The notes under the pieces are model-generated. The model saw only the letters and a list, made by a program, of their open reading frames with translations, was not told the origin of the DNA and did no database searches. Positions 26,877 to 35,492 of a stretch of 64,000 nt of DNA are shown here, piece by piece (within the stretch, counting starts at the first letter, position 1; every line of letters starts with the position of its first letter). Source of the stretch: Treponema sp. GTDB taxonomy: Bacteria; Spirochaetota; Spirochaetia; Treponematales; Breznakiellaceae. Position numbers and translations under genes: made by a program. The stretch is from NCBI GenBank assembly GCA_009777995.1, contig WRKT01000002.1, positions 62,001 through 126,000 on the forward strand, in the 5' to 3' direction.

Positions 26877-27569
26877 TTAGGTTTTTAACCTATAACCAAC
26901 ACCTCGAATCGTCTCAATCATCTTGCCGTGATTTTTTAACTTCTTCCTTAATCCTGCAATCTGCACATCAATCGAACGATCTGTTACAGGATAATCTTCT
27001 CCCCTTATTGCTGTAATAAGCTTGCTCCTTGTAAAAACAATGTCAGGCTTACTCATAAATTGAGTAAGAATTGCAAACTCTGTTGCAAGAAGATCAAGGC
27101 TTTCTTCCCCAAGGAATGCATTGTGTTTCTCTATGTCTATTTTAATTTCCCCCTGCTCAAAGAAAGACTTTTCGCCGGCAGGCGCCTTTTCTAAAACTTC
27201 AACCCTCCTAAGAGCCGCCCTAATCCTTGCGGCAAGCACCCTGGGACTATAGGGCTTTACCACATAGTCATCGGCACCGAGCTCTAAGCCTGCAACTATG
27301 TCTGTCTCTTCTCCTCTTGCCGTACAGAGGATAATCGGGAGGCTCTTGCACTTTTCCATTTCACGGATTTTTTTCAATGTTTTAAGGCCGTCAATGCCGG
27401 GGAGCATTATGTCAAGAATAACACAGTTAACTTCTTCCTCAAGTAAAATCTTAATGCCCTCTTCACCTGTAATTGCCGGAATCAGCTTCCAGCCCTCCCT
27501 TGCAAAGGCGAACTTGAGCATTTCCTGTATTTCACTTTCGTCTTCTATAATTAAAATCTTCTCAGTCAT
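26877..27569 (-). CDS. phoB: PhoB/PhoP-type OmpR-family response regulator
   Basis: A 230-residue regulator. The receiver domain has acidic residues IIEDESE, phospho-acceptor Asp53 in CVILDIMLPGIDG, and the KPYSPRVLAARI switch lysine. The C-terminal winged helix includes LLATEFAILTQFMSKP, RSIDVQIAGLRKKLKNHGKMIETIRGVGYRLK. It would bind the Pho box upstream of pstS. It overlaps phoU by 8 bp, consistent with tight co-translation in pstSCAB-phoU-phoB. Confidence 0.93.
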   Translation of the reverse strand: MTEKILIIEDESEIQEMLKFAFAREGWKLIPAITGEEGIKILLEEEVNCVILDIMLPGIDGLKTLKKIREMEKCKSLPIILCTARGEETDIVAGLELGADDYVVKPYSPRVLAARIRAALRRVEVLEKAPAGEKSFFEQGEIKIDIEKHNAFLGEESLDLLATEFAILTQFMSKPDIVFTRSKLITAIRGEDYPVTDRSIDVQIAGLRKKLKNHGKMIETIRGVGYRLKT

Positions 27570-28221
27570 TGAGCTCCTCGTGTTTCCCCTCGACCATGAA
27601 AATAATCCCCTCGCAAATATTTGTTATATGATCCCCCATCCTTTCCATGAACCCTGAAAGCTTCAATAATCTTGCGGCCGACTTGACCAGTTCAGGCTTT
27701 TTCTTCATCAATTTTAAGATCTCTTCTGTCAGGGCCTTATGGTCATCATCGATCAGATGATCCATCCCGGCGGCCTCCCTCGCCGCCACAGCATCCCGCC
27801 CGAGATAGGCAGAAAATGCTGCCTTGAGCATTTTCTGCCCCGTTAACACCATGCGCTCAATCCTTTCGATTGAACGAAACGGTGGCTTGCCTGAAAGTTT
27901 TACCGCAGCCTTTACAAGATGCACCCCATAATCACCTATGCGCTCGAGAGCAGAAGTCAACTTGAAAACGGTTATCATTTCCCTCAGATCCCCTGCAACC
28001 GGCTGCTGGGTAGCCATGAGCACTAAAGCCATGTCTTCGATTTTCAACTGCATTGCATCAACTATTTTACCGCTTTCCTTTACTTCATCTGCAAGCTCTC
28101 TGCTCCCGCTGTTTAAAACAGCAAGGGCCTTCCCAAGATCGTCGTCAACTCTTGCAGCCATTAGGGCAAGTTCCCTTCGTAATATATTTAATTCTTCGCT
28201 CAGCAAGCCTCTTGTTTGCAT
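27562..28221 (-). CDS. phoU: Phosphate transport system regulatory protein PhoU
   Basis: A 219-residue all-helical protein with two PhoU repeats. Acidic metal-binding segments appear in ALERIGDYGVHL in the first repeat and FMERMGDHITNICEGIIFM in the second. PhoU connects the Pst transporter to the PhoR kinase and turns off signalling when phosphate is plentiful. The start ATG at 28221 is 8 bp after pstB. Length is normal. Confidence 0.95.
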   Translation of the reverse strand: MQTRGLLSEELNILRRELALMAARVDDDLGKALAVLNSGSRELADEVKESGKIVDAMQLKIEDMALVLMATQQPVAGDLREMITVFKLTSALERIGDYGVHLVKAAVKLSGKPPFRSIERIERMVLTGQKMLKAAFSAYLGRDAVAAREAAGMDHLIDDDHKALTEEILKLMKKKPELVKSAARLLKLSGFMERMGDHITNICEGIIFMVEGKHEELND

Positions 28222-28229
28222 AAAAACTC

Positions 28230-29000
28230 CTAACCGAAACGGCCTGAAATATAGTCTTCGGTGCGCTTATCTTTGGGATTTGTGAACACCGATGATGTTG
28301 TTTCGTATTCTATTAAATCCCCTAACAGGAAGAAAGCAGTCCTGTCGCTTATTCTTGCAGCCTGGTTCATTGAATGGGTAACAATGATGATGCTAAAATC
28401 CCGTTTCAATTCCCCGATAAGCTCTTCGATTCTTCCTGTGGCAATCGGGTCCAGGGCGCTCGTGGGCTCATCCATCAGGATAATCTCAGGAGACATCGCA
28501 ATGCTCCTTGCAATGCAGAGCCGCTGCTGCTGCCCGCCTGAAAGGCTCTGCGCAGACTTTTTCAATCGGTCTTTTACTTCATCCCAAAGTGCGGCCTTTC
28601 TAAGGGAATGTTCCACCAATTCGGCGAGCCTTGCCTTATTCCGCATTCCCTCCATGCGGCATCTTCGCGGCCCGTATGCCACATTATCAAAAACGCTCAT
28701 ATTAAAGGGATTAGGCTTCTGAAAAACCATGCCCACGCGGGAGCGAAGCTCACTTGCGTCAATATTGCCATAGATATCCTCGCCGTCAAGGAGCACCTCT
28801 CCTGTAATTCGACAGTTCGGAATTAAATCGTTCATACGGTTTAAGACCCGTATGAAAGTCGACTTCCCGCAGCCTGAGGGGCCGATGAGAGCAGAAGCTT
28901 CATTTTTATTCAGATCAAAGTAAACACTTTTCAATGCTTGGAAATCTCCATAGAAAAAATCCAGATTTGTTACTTTGAGTTTTTTTTCGGTTTCCGGCAT
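28230..29000 (-). CDS. pstB: Phosphate ABC transporter ATPase PstB
   Basis: A 256-residue ATPase with Walker [11 protein letters not shown], the Q-loop region [22 protein letters not shown], signature [10 protein letters not shown], Walker [14 protein letters not shown] and the switch HSM. The KPNPF...NVAYGPR segment is diagnostic of PstB among ABC ATPases. It powers phosphate import with PstA and PstC. Its start shares a base with the pstA stop. Confidence 0.97.
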   Translation of the reverse strand: MPETEKKLKVTNLDFFYGDFQALKSVYFDLNKNEASALIGPSGCGKSTFIRVLNRMNDLIPNCRITGEVLLDGEDIYGNIDASELRSRVGMVFQKPNPFNMSVFDNVAYGPRRCRMEGMRNKARLAELVEHSLRKAALWDEVKDRLKKSAQSLSGGQQQRLCIARSIAMSPEIILMDEPTSALDPIATGRIEELIGELKRDFSIIIVTHSMNQAARISDRTAFFLLGDLIEYETTSSVFTNPKDKRTEDYISGRFG

Positions 29001-29857
29001 CAGTCCACGTTCTCCCCGGTCTGCTTGAAAATAAGACCTATAAGCTTTACCGCCGTATTTATAAACAGAATCAGGATAATCAGCACAGCAGCGGCAGTAA
29101 AGGCCATGGCAAAATCATCCGGGTTAATCGCTTCCTTGGTAAGATAGTAAAGATGGATGGTAAGGGTTCTGCCCGGTTCCATGATGGACCTTGGAAGATG
29201 CTTCGCAATGCCAATTGTGAGCAGGACCGGTGCGGATTCTCCCACAACCCTCCCTGTGGCAAGAATGGCCGCGGTAAGGATACCGGGCAGGGCAGGGGGC
29301 AGCACCGCATGGATTATGGTCTGGAACTTGGTTGCCCCAAGGGAAAGGGAGCCCTCTCTGAAAGAACCGGGCACTGTTTTAAGGGCCTCTTCTGTTGTTC
29401 TTATGATAACAGGAAGTATCATTATGCTTAAAGTCAGGCCCCCTGCGGCAATTGACTGACCCAGGTTGAAGATGCGGACAAAGAGCAAAAGCCCGAATAG
29501 GCCGTATACAATCGAGGGAATGCCCGCCAATGTATCTATTGCAAGACGAATAAAACGGCTATGCGAAAAGCCCTTATTCGATTTCTTTGCATATTCGTTA
29601 AGGTATATTGCAGTCATGATTCCTACCGGCAGTGCCAGAGTCAGGGATACCACTACAGTCATGGAAGTGGCAACAATCATTGGAAGGAAACTGTTAGCTC
29701 CGGGTCCAAAAACAGTTGACAACCTTAACATCCCGGCTGATTGGGCAAGTATATAAACGACAATGCCGACTAAAGAACCTCCGACCGCAAGGGAGGCAAA
29801 AACCATAAGGCCGTAAAGAATTTTATCTACAGTATTTCTTGTTTTTCTTCTATTCAT
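29000..29857 (-). CDS. pstA: Phosphate ABC transporter permease PstA
   Basis: About 285 residues with six membrane segments and the EAA-type loop [42 protein letters not shown] and [13 protein letters not shown] are typical of PstA. Start at 29857 is chosen because GGAGG lies just upstream and because a longer form would begin deep inside pstC; the chosen start still overlaps pstC by 8 bp. Forms the channel with PstC. Confidence 0.95.
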   Translation of the reverse strand: MNRRKTRNTVDKILYGLMVFASLAVGGSLVGIVVYILAQSAGMLRLSTVFGPGANSFLPMIVATSMTVVVSLTLALPVGIMTAIYLNEYAKKSNKGFSHSRFIRLAIDTLAGIPSIVYGLFGLLLFVRIFNLGQSIAAGGLTLSIMILPVIIRTTEEALKTVPGSFREGSLSLGATKFQTIIHAVLPPALPGILTAAILATGRVVGESAPVLLTIGIAKHLPRSIMEPGRTLTIHLYYLTKEAINPDDFAMAFTAAAVLIILILFINTAVKLIGLIFKQTGENVD

Positions 29858-31049
29858 CTTCTTCTCCTCCCTTACGGCGCAGGAAAAGAACAAAACTGTT
29901 AAGGATAAAAATCATCACTAATAAAACAATTCCCACCGAAAACAGCATGCTTGCATGTCTTTCGGCGGCATAACCCATTTCCAGGGCTATGGTGGCAGTC
30001 ATGGTTCTGATGCTCTGAAGGGGGCTCCTTATCATCTGAGGAGAGTTCCCTGCAACAAGAATCACTGCCATGGTCTCCCCCACGGCGCGGGAAAACCCGA
30101 GAATAATTGCCGCAAAGACCCCTGACCTTGCGTGGGGAAGCACCACAAAAAAGCTCGTCTGCATTTTGCTCGCCCCCACCGCAAGGGATGCCTCCCTCCG
30201 TGATCGGGGCACGGCCTTAAGGCACTTCTCCGACACCGCAATGACCGTTGGAAGGATCATGACTGAAAGGACAATCACCGCCGCAAGAAGACTGCTCCCC
30301 GCGGGAATGCGAAAGGTATTTCTGATAAAGGGCACGATTACCATAAGGCCGAAAAAGCCATAGACAACTGAAGGGATGCCCGCAAGCAGCTCCACTGCTC
30401 CGCGAAAAATGCTTGCGATTTTTGGATTTAGAAATTCCGACATAAAAAGCGCACAGAGAATTGCAATCGGCACCCCCAAAAGAAGGGCGCCAATGCAGGC
30501 AAAAATGCTGCCCAGGATCATTGGCAGAATCCCGTAGACCTTTTCATCGGTTGGAAGCCAGGCCCTGCCCGATATGAATCTAAAAAAATTATATGGCGGC
30601 TCAGGCAGGATAATATGTATCCTTTGATTAAGACCCGGCAGGCTCCCCGGATAACTCACAGAAAAAGTATAGGCATCGGGGGATGAAACTGCACCGTCAG
30701 TTCCTGCATCAATTGGAAGCAATAGGGTAGTGCGATAATTTCTCTGAGGGGAAAGGTTGAAAATTAATGTGCGTTCTTCTTCTCTATTTATGAAATTGAT
30801 TATTATAGTTTCTGTGTCTCGGGGCAGCTCAATAAATTCATGCCGGTTTTCGTAAAGAACACCGTTCACTGTAAGTTCATCCACCCTTTCAACGACCAGA
30901 CGAAGATTCTCACTTGTCGGAAAGAGAAAAGGCTCAGCTCCTTGAACAAAGATAAAAACAACAATAGCCCCCAAGGCAAGAGCTCCGGTAAAGGAGAATG
31001 CCCTGAAGGCCCATGCAAAACATATATCAGTCAGACGCCTCGAAATCAT
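29850..31049 (-). CDS. pstC: Phosphate ABC transporter permease PstC
   Basis: A 399-residue permease, longer than the usual ~300. The extra length is an extracytoplasmic insert (about residues 40-165) between the first membrane helix and the GSIFACIGALLLGVPIAIL segment. Family parts include LLAGIPSVVYGFFGLMVIVPFI and the EAA-type loop SEKCLKAVPRSRREASLAVGASKMQT. It pairs with PstA. It begins 6 bp after the pstS stop. The insert has no recognised domain. Confidence 0.94.
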   Translation of the reverse strand: MISRRLTDICFAWAFRAFSFTGALALGAIVVFIFVQGAEPFLFPTSENLRLVVERVDELTVNGVLYENRHEFIELPRDTETIIINFINREEERTLIFNLSPQRNYRTTLLLPIDAGTDGAVSSPDAYTFSVSYPGSLPGLNQRIHIILPEPPYNFFRFISGRAWLPTDEKVYGILPMILGSIFACIGALLLGVPIAILCALFMSEFLNPKIASIFRGAVELLAGIPSVVYGFFGLMVIVPFIRNTFRIPAGSSLLAAVIVLSVMILPTVIAVSEKCLKAVPRSRREASLAVGASKMQTSFFVVLPHARSGVFAAIILGFSRAVGETMAVILVAGNSPQMIRSPLQSIRTMTATIALEMGYAAERHASMLFSVGIVLLVMIFILNSFVLFLRRKGGEEDE

Positions 31050-31055
31050 TCTTCT

Positions 31056-31895
31056 TTAGTTTACACTAACCCAGCTCCTTGCGACTATTGCTTGACCGGC
31101 GGGGCCCAATACCCAGTCAAGAAATGCTCTTACAGGGGGAGTAGGAGCAACACCCCTTCTGATTATCAGAATAAAGGGTCTTGCAATTTGGTATGTACCG
31201 CTTCTTATATTTGCTACAGTGGGTGCAGATCCGTTAACATTCAGGGCCTTTACCGAATTATCCACCGATCCGGAAGAAATATAGCCGATGGCATCGGGGT
31301 TTCCTGCCACTGCCGACCTTATTGCACCGGTCCCATCCAGGATGATGGCATTTCCTACAAGGTTTGCATCTGTGAAATCAAGAATCTCCTGGAATGCACC
31401 CCTTGTTCCCGAGCCCGGCTCCCTGGAAATGACAGCAATGCCGCCGCTCTTCCCGTTTGCCGCTGCTCCAAGCTGCTCCCAACGGGTAATTACACCGGTA
31501 TATATATCTTTTATTTGATCAGGAGACAAATTGGCAATGGGGCTTCCGTTATTGATAATTATGGCGATACCGTCAATTGCAATAACAATAGGGTCAAGAC
31601 CTGTTCCAATTTCGGCAGGCCTTAATTCACGGCTTGACATACCTATATCGTACATTCCGCTTGCAGATCCGGTTATCCCGTCTCCCGAGCCCGTACCGCT
31701 GACTGTGATCGTGATATTCGGGTGCAGCCTTGCATATTCAGCCTGGAACAGTTCCATAAGCGGGGTTACCGAAGTGGAGCCGCCCACAGAAATGGTTACT
31801 GCCTCGGCTGCGGGCGTAGCTTGTCTTCCGCCGCCTGCAAAGGCAAAACTTGAAATCAATGCTAAAACCAAAGTTACAATCAAAACTTTCTTCAT
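31056..31895 (-). CDS. pstS: Phosphate-binding protein PstS
   Basis: A 279-residue periplasmic binding protein. The signal peptide is about residues 1-20 (VLALISSFAFA), and there is no lipobox Cys, so it should be soluble rather than a lipoprotein. Phosphate-site motifs are ISVGGSTSVTPLMELF, SGTGSGDGITGSASGMYDIGMSSRE and ISREPGSGTRGAFQEI. First gene of the regulon, preceded by an AGGAG ribosome site and a Pho-box-like pair of repeats. Confidence 0.95.
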   Translation of the reverse strand: MKKVLIVTLVLALISSFAFAGGGRQATPAAEAVTISVGGSTSVTPLMELFQAEYARLHPNITITVSGTGSGDGITGSASGMYDIGMSSRELRPAEIGTGLDPIVIAIDGIAIIINNGSPIANLSPDQIKDIYTGVITRWEQLGAAANGKSGGIAVISREPGSGTRGAFQEILDFTDANLVGNAIILDGTGAIRSAVAGNPDAIGYISSGSVDNSVKALNVNGSAPTVANIRSGTYQIARPFILIIRRGVAPTPPVRAFLDWVLGPAGQAIVARSWVSVN

Positions 31896-31943
31896 CTAAA
31901 ACTCCTATAAAAAATGTTGAATAAAAAATGCCCTTTCTTTGTT

Positions 31944-31978
31944 AGGATATGATGATAGCAATGTTAAACTTCTGTTAA
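31944..31978 (-). promoter_or_regulatory. Pho-box-like direct repeat and -10 upstream of pstS
   Basis: Read on the minus strand, TTAACA (31973-31978) recurs exactly 11 bp on as TTAACA (31962-31967), the spacing and word used by PhoP boxes in Bacillus. A possible -10, TATCCT (31944-31949), follows after 12 bp, so the repeats would occupy the -35 region. No consensus -35 is visible, as expected of an activator-dependent promoter. Confidence 0.6.
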
Positions 31979-32031
31979 ATTCCCTTGCAATTCGCCAATC
32001 ACCCTTATAGCGGTAAGATATACACTTTCAG

Positions 32032-32058
32032 TTGACATTTGTCAAAAAATAGTATACT
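32032..32058 (+). promoter_or_regulatory. Candidate promoter of the lipoprotein leader, with dyad
   Basis: TTGACA at 32032-32037, a 15-bp spacer (short) and TATACT at 32053-32058. TTGACATTTGTCAA at 32032-32045 is a perfect palindrome that covers the -35, a possible operator. Together with the Pho box and the leader parts listed below it fills the 398-bp gap between pstS and the lipoprotein gene. Confidence 0.5.
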
Positions 32059-32066
32059 TTGGGGGT

Positions 32067-32192
<126 letters not shown>

Positions 32193-32238
32193 AAGAAAGT
32201 TTTCGTTTTCACTATTTTTCCAAAATTCTCATGATTTT

Positions 32239-32273
32239 CCCGGCTCTCTTCTTATTGGAGAGCCGGGTTTTTT
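32239..32273 (+). terminator. Intrinsic terminator inside the lipoprotein leader
   Basis: Perfect 10-bp stem CCCGGCTCTC / GAGAGCCGGG with a 9-nt loop and six T. It ends only about 8 nt before the ribosome site (AAAGGAG at 32281) of the following gene. It terminates rightward transcripts only. As there is no other rightward gene upstream, its likely roles are attenuation of the lipoprotein gene or release of a short leader RNA. Confidence 0.9.
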
Positions 32274-32293
32274 AAATTTTAAAGGAGTTTTTA

Positions 32294-34192
32294 ATGATAA
32301 AATTAAGAAATTTGGGCTTTTTAATCATTATTCCGGTGCTTGTCTTTACATTGCTTGCCTGCGACAGCGCCGGCAGCAGCGGCCCCACCTACGAGCCGCT
32401 AATAATTCGAGGCAGTGCAGAGGACAGGGCAGCGGAGCTGGAAATTAGCACGACCAGGACTGTGGAGCGCTCCACCGTCACCCCGGTATTGAGCCCTGCA
32501 ACAGGGGACAGTTATGTCCTTCGCTATACCGATGTAACTCCGCCTTCGGTGATCTCGCGGGGCTCCATAGAGGTTAACGGCATTTACATTACCTTTATAC
32601 CGACAGGGGGCGGCGAGAGATTTACGGCAAGTTCTCAAGGGCTTTTAAGAAACTTGTTAAGCATTCCTCTTGAAGGCGGCACTAAGCTTAGTTTTGCTCC
32701 CATAGGATATACCCCCATAAGCGGAAGCCGCCCCGGCGGCTCAAGCCCCTCAGGCCCGTCAAACCTTACAGGTGAAATCAGCATAAGCCCGAACACAAGC
32801 GTAACCACAGGAACAGTATTAACTGCAACCTATACGGGACCTGAAAATGTCAGCTTCCAGTGGAAGAGAGGCACAACAAATACAGGCACTGATTCAAACA
32901 CCTATTCACCTGCAGTGGAAGGAAGTTATACCGTAACAGTCAGTGCAGCAGGCTTTAACAGCAAAACCAGCGAGCCCGTTGTAGTAACAGGAGCAACTCT
33001 CGATGAATTGGATGGCGATATTACCATTACCACGGGTAGCGTTACATACATTGAAACCGGAGTGACACTGACCGCAGCTTATGACGGGAGTGAAACCATT
33101 ACTACTTACGTGTGGAGAAGGGACGGGTCAGTTGTGTCAAGTGCCACATCTTCCACACTCACGACGACCCAGCCCGGAGCCTATACCGTAACAGTCAGCG
33201 CAGCAGGTACCAACACCAAGACAAGCACGGCAGTCACCGTTTACGCACCTTTTGTGTATGTCGTTACCGGCACCGGCAATTCAGCTAGTGTAACCAGAGC
33301 AGGTGTAGCAGTCGGGGTTGACACTGATCTAAATGCAAAATTGACCCATATAAGGACCAATGCTAATGGTACGAACTGCACCATACAGTTTGGCACGGGC
33401 ACAGCCTTGAACCTTGGCCAAACCGGTATGGCTTTTCAAAACGATGGAAGTTCTACTTGGGGAACTGTTACCATTACGGGTGGTGCAACTTCGACAAACC
33501 CTACCGCTACTATCTTTTCGTCTTACCCCGCTGTTCAAAATATCTCTCTTATTATACAAGGTACTATAACAAACACCAGTAGCGGTGGATCAGCGATACT
33601 ACATGCTTCCACCGGAACAGTAACCGTACGAGAAGGTGCGTCAGTTACCGCACAGTCTACTGGTGATAATAGCGGTGGCGCGATTGAAATAACGGGATCC
33701 GGCACTCTTACCATTACCGGCGGCACAGTACGAAACACCTACAATACTAATAACACTGTTTATGCAATTAAAAACACATCCACCGGCACTGTGAATATAA
33801 GCGGAGGTTTGGTTGAGGCGACACAACGTATTACAACTAGTTTTGGTATTGCGATTTTTAACGGAGGCGATGGGAAAATCACAGTGAGTGGTGGGACGCT
33901 TATCTCGGGTTCAATGGATGCTGACAGAGGCACGATTACTCTCAGAGGAGGCGCTGATCAGCTTGTAATGGAAGGTGGCACGGTAACAAACACCGCAGAT
34001 CACGCAAACGCCAGAGTAATTCACCATAACGCTGCTGGCACAGTAACTATCAACGGCGGCACAGTTGAAGCAGCGGCAGCAAATAGAGTTGCAATTTTCA
34101 GAGCCGACACCTCCACCGGCACAGTAACGGTCAACACCACAAACACAACTATTGTTGGGACATTGGAAGGAACCATTATTGAGGAGAGTTAA
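32294..34192 (+). CDS. Surface lipoprotein with Ig-like and beta-helix-like repeats
   Basis: This 632-residue protein has a lipoprotein signal peptide with lipobox LLAC (Cys23). The domains are an N-terminal region (about 30-155), two related Ig-like modules (about 160-320, each with an SFQWKR/TYVWRR core and closing YTVTVSAAG), and a C-terminal region (about 380-632) of short Gly/Thr/Ser-rich turns such as TITGGTVRNT and NISGGLVEAT, which looks like a right-handed parallel beta-helix. It is a likely surface-exposed adhesin or binding protein; the ligand is unknown. Thr-rich composition and the position in an island of repeats suggest a variable, possibly acquired gene. Expression is probably gated by the leader terminator. 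Confidence 0.75.
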   Translation: MIKLRNLGFLIIIPVLVFTLLACDSAGSSGPTYEPLIIRGSAEDRAAELEISTTRTVERSTVTPVLSPATGDSYVLRYTDVTPPSVISRGSIEVNGIYITFIPTGGGERFTASSQGLLRNLLSIPLEGGTKLSFAPIGYTPISGSRPGGSSPSGPSNLTGEISISPNTSVTTGTVLTATYTGPENVSFQWKRGTTNTGTDSNTYSPAVEGSYTVTVSAAGFNSKTSEPVVVTGATLDELDGDITITTGSVTYIETGVTLTAAYDGSETITTYVWRRDGSVVSSATSSTLTTTQPGAYTVTVSAAGTNTKTSTAVTVYAPFVYVVTGTGNSASVTRAGVAVGVDTDLNAKLTHIRTNANGTNCTIQFGTGTALNLGQTGMAFQNDGSSTWGTVTITGGATSTNPTATIFSSYPAVQNISLIIQGTITNTSSGGSAILHASTGTVTVREGASVTAQSTGDNSGGAIEITGSGTLTITGGTVRNTYNTNNTVYAIKNTSTGTVNISGGLVEATQRITTSFGIAIFNGGDGKITVSGGTLISGSMDADRGTITLRGGADQLVMEGGTVTNTADHANARVIHHNAAGTVTINGGTVEAAAANRVAIFRADTSTGTVTVNTTNTTIVGTLEGTIIEES

Positions 34193-34241
34193 GAGTAGAG
34201 AGCAATGAGCACCCGGCAGCTTACCGGTCGTCCGGGGGTGA

Positions 34242-34392
34242 GATACCCTGAAGGCGGGAGCCCGACTGAAGGGGATTTCACCCCCGGGCGTGTCTAACAC
34301 AGATAAGCCGTCTGCTACGACCACAGCGGTCACAGAGCGGGGGGTTAAGTTTTTCGAAGTTTCTTCACCCCTCCTCTGTGCCCATCGTGTGC
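34242..34392 (+). repeat. Dispersed intergenic repeat, copy A
   Basis: A 151-bp block starting GATACCCTGAAGGCG and ending CCCATCGTGTGC, identical to copy B at 35051-35201 except for four base changes by my alignment. It fills the gap between the lipoprotein gene and the first toxin-antitoxin-like pair. It holds short dyads (CCGGGGG/CCCCCGG region) but no convincing gene or terminal inverted repeats. The gap's remaining bases show nothing further. Confidence 0.9.
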
Positions 34393-34440
34393 GCCGTGCA
34401 AACCAAAACGGTGATTCGTTGGGGTAAATTACAATGGGAA

Positions 34441-34674
34441 CTATGCTGAAGTAGCAGCCAGTTCCTTTTTTACCAGTTCATCAATGATCTGGACAGGGCT
34501 TTTGTTAACAGCCTTCGCCTTGGTCAAAAGGTATTGGATGGATAAATTGGACAAACCTGATATCTTAATTTCCCGTTGAGCGAGCCAGCCGCTGCCATTA
34601 GGACCAAGAGTAATTTCATTATTAGCGATATAGTCACTAAGCGCCATCGCTTCTTCATCGGTCATTCTTGCCAT
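34441..34674 (-). CDS. Putative antitoxin of pair 1
   Basis: A 77-residue protein, mostly helical, with a C-terminal ribbon-helix-helix-like segment (KSPVQIIDELVKKELA). It is paralogous to the 75-residue protein at 35265-35492: both share an EEA/LSD N-terminus, a GPNGSG/GPNGTG motif, a NLSIQYLLTKA/NLTINYLMTKA segment and the same C-terminal helix. It follows its putative toxin gene by 9 bp. Toxin-first order is like that of brnT-brnA, but this partner does not look like BrnA. The antitoxin role is inferred. Confidence 0.6.
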   Translation of the reverse strand: MARMTDEEAMALSDYIANNEITLGPNGSGWLAQREIKISGLSNLSIQYLLTKAKAVNKSPVQIIDELVKKELAATSA

Positions 34675-34683
34675 TATTTACTC

Positions 34684-34935
34684 CTAAAGGTCAAGCAATT
34701 TTATAAAACTATTTCTTGCTTTCATAGCGTGAAAAACATAAATTGTGTTATCGTCAATCGGATAGTAGATAATTTCAAGAGGATTACCGGCACGATCAAA
34801 ACCAATAACACCATATTTTTCAGGAAGTTCCTCTATGATAGCATCTTTTATTTTAGTTTTAAAGGCAATAATTATATCCTCTTTACTGATGCCGTGCTGA
34901 AATGCCGATTTGTTGAATTCAACGACAACATTCAT
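34684..34935 (-). CDS. Putative BrnT-like toxin of pair 1
   Basis: An 83-residue protein whose pattern recalls the BrnT ribonuclease-toxin family: HGISKEDIIIAF near the start (BrnT has KHGVSFEEA), then a strand pair GVIGFDRAGNPLEIIYYP, and IYVFHAMKARNSFIKLL at the end (BrnT RIISARKA...). It is paralogous to the protein at 35489-35761. No catalytic residues could be confirmed. A RelE-like or unrelated fold remains possible. The ATG is followed by the antitoxin-like gene in the same transcript. Confidence 0.55.
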   Translation of the reverse strand: MNVVVEFNKSAFQHGISKEDIIIAFKTKIKDAIIEELPEKYGVIGFDRAGNPLEIIYYPIDDNTIYVFHAMKARNSFIKLLDL

Positions 34936-35050
34936 ACACTAAACATACTGTAAAAAATAGTCTGAGGCAAGAGGCTTCACATGTGGAGAAGGGAGCAAAG
35001 GCATGTTCTTGGTGATGGAAGCAGGCAGCTTTCATGCCGCCCGGGGACGG

Positions 35051-35201
35051 GATACCCTGAAGGCGGAAGCCCGACTGAAGGGGATTTCGCCCCCGGGCGT
35101 GTCTAACACAGATAAGCCGTCTGCTACGACCACGGCGGTCACAGAGTGGGGGGTTAAGTTTTTCGAAGTTTCTTCACCCCTCCTCTGTGCCCATCGTGTG
35201 C
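35051..35201 (+). repeat. Dispersed intergenic repeat, copy B
   Basis: The second 151-bp copy, matching copy A at 147 of 151 positions by eye. The similarity breaks off abruptly at both ends: left flanks share only short words (GGCAGCTT), right flanks differ after CGTGTGC. It occupies most of the 329-bp gap between the two toxin-antitoxin-like pairs; the rest of the gap shows nothing else. An apparent rightward reading frame through it (35003-35236) is not considered a gene. Confidence 0.9.
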
Positions 35202-35264
35202 TTTCGTGTGAGAAAATTAAAGTAAAGGTTCGGTGAGAGACCGTTGTATGGATAAAATAAACGT

Positions 35265-35492
35265 TTATACCACAGCAGCGATTTTTTCACGTACCATTTC
35301 ACCTATTATTTGAGCAGGTGTTTTATGGGCTTCAGAGGCTTTAGTCATTAAATAGTTAATTGTCAAATTATCAAGACCCATATGACGGGCTTCCAGCAAA
35401 CTTAGATAACCGGTTCCATTAGGGCCAATTTCAGGATCAGTGCGAGTTAACAGATCTGATAATTCCCGTGCTTCTTGTTCGGTCATTTTCAT
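35265..35492 (-). CDS. Putative antitoxin of pair 2
   Basis: A 75-residue paralogue of the pair 1 antitoxin-like protein: EQEARELSDLL, GPNGTGYLSLLEAR, NLTINYLMTKASEAHKTPAQIIGEMVREKIA. The start ATG overlaps the toxin-like stop by 4 bp (ATGA), a stronger coupling than in pair 1. The conserved Gly-Pro-Asn-Gly turn and C-terminal RHH-like helix are the two most constant regions. Role inferred from pairing and duplication. Confidence 0.6.
   Translation of the reverse strand: MKMTEQEARELSDLLTRTDPEIGPNGTGYLSLLEARHMGLDNLTINYLMTKASEAHKTPAQIIGEMVREKIAAVV

Noticed and set aside
30840-31625. Rightward 261-codon open frame opposite pstC and pstS
   Set aside because: Composition is Cys/Ser/Asn-rich and unlike a real protein, and both pst genes have firm family motifs on the other strand.
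34193-35240. Open frames through the dispersed repeats on either strand (for example 35003-35236 and 33911-34333)
   Set aside because: They exist because the repeat itself is GC-rich and stop-poor; the two copies do not preserve a common start or end, and flanking sequence breaks similarity.
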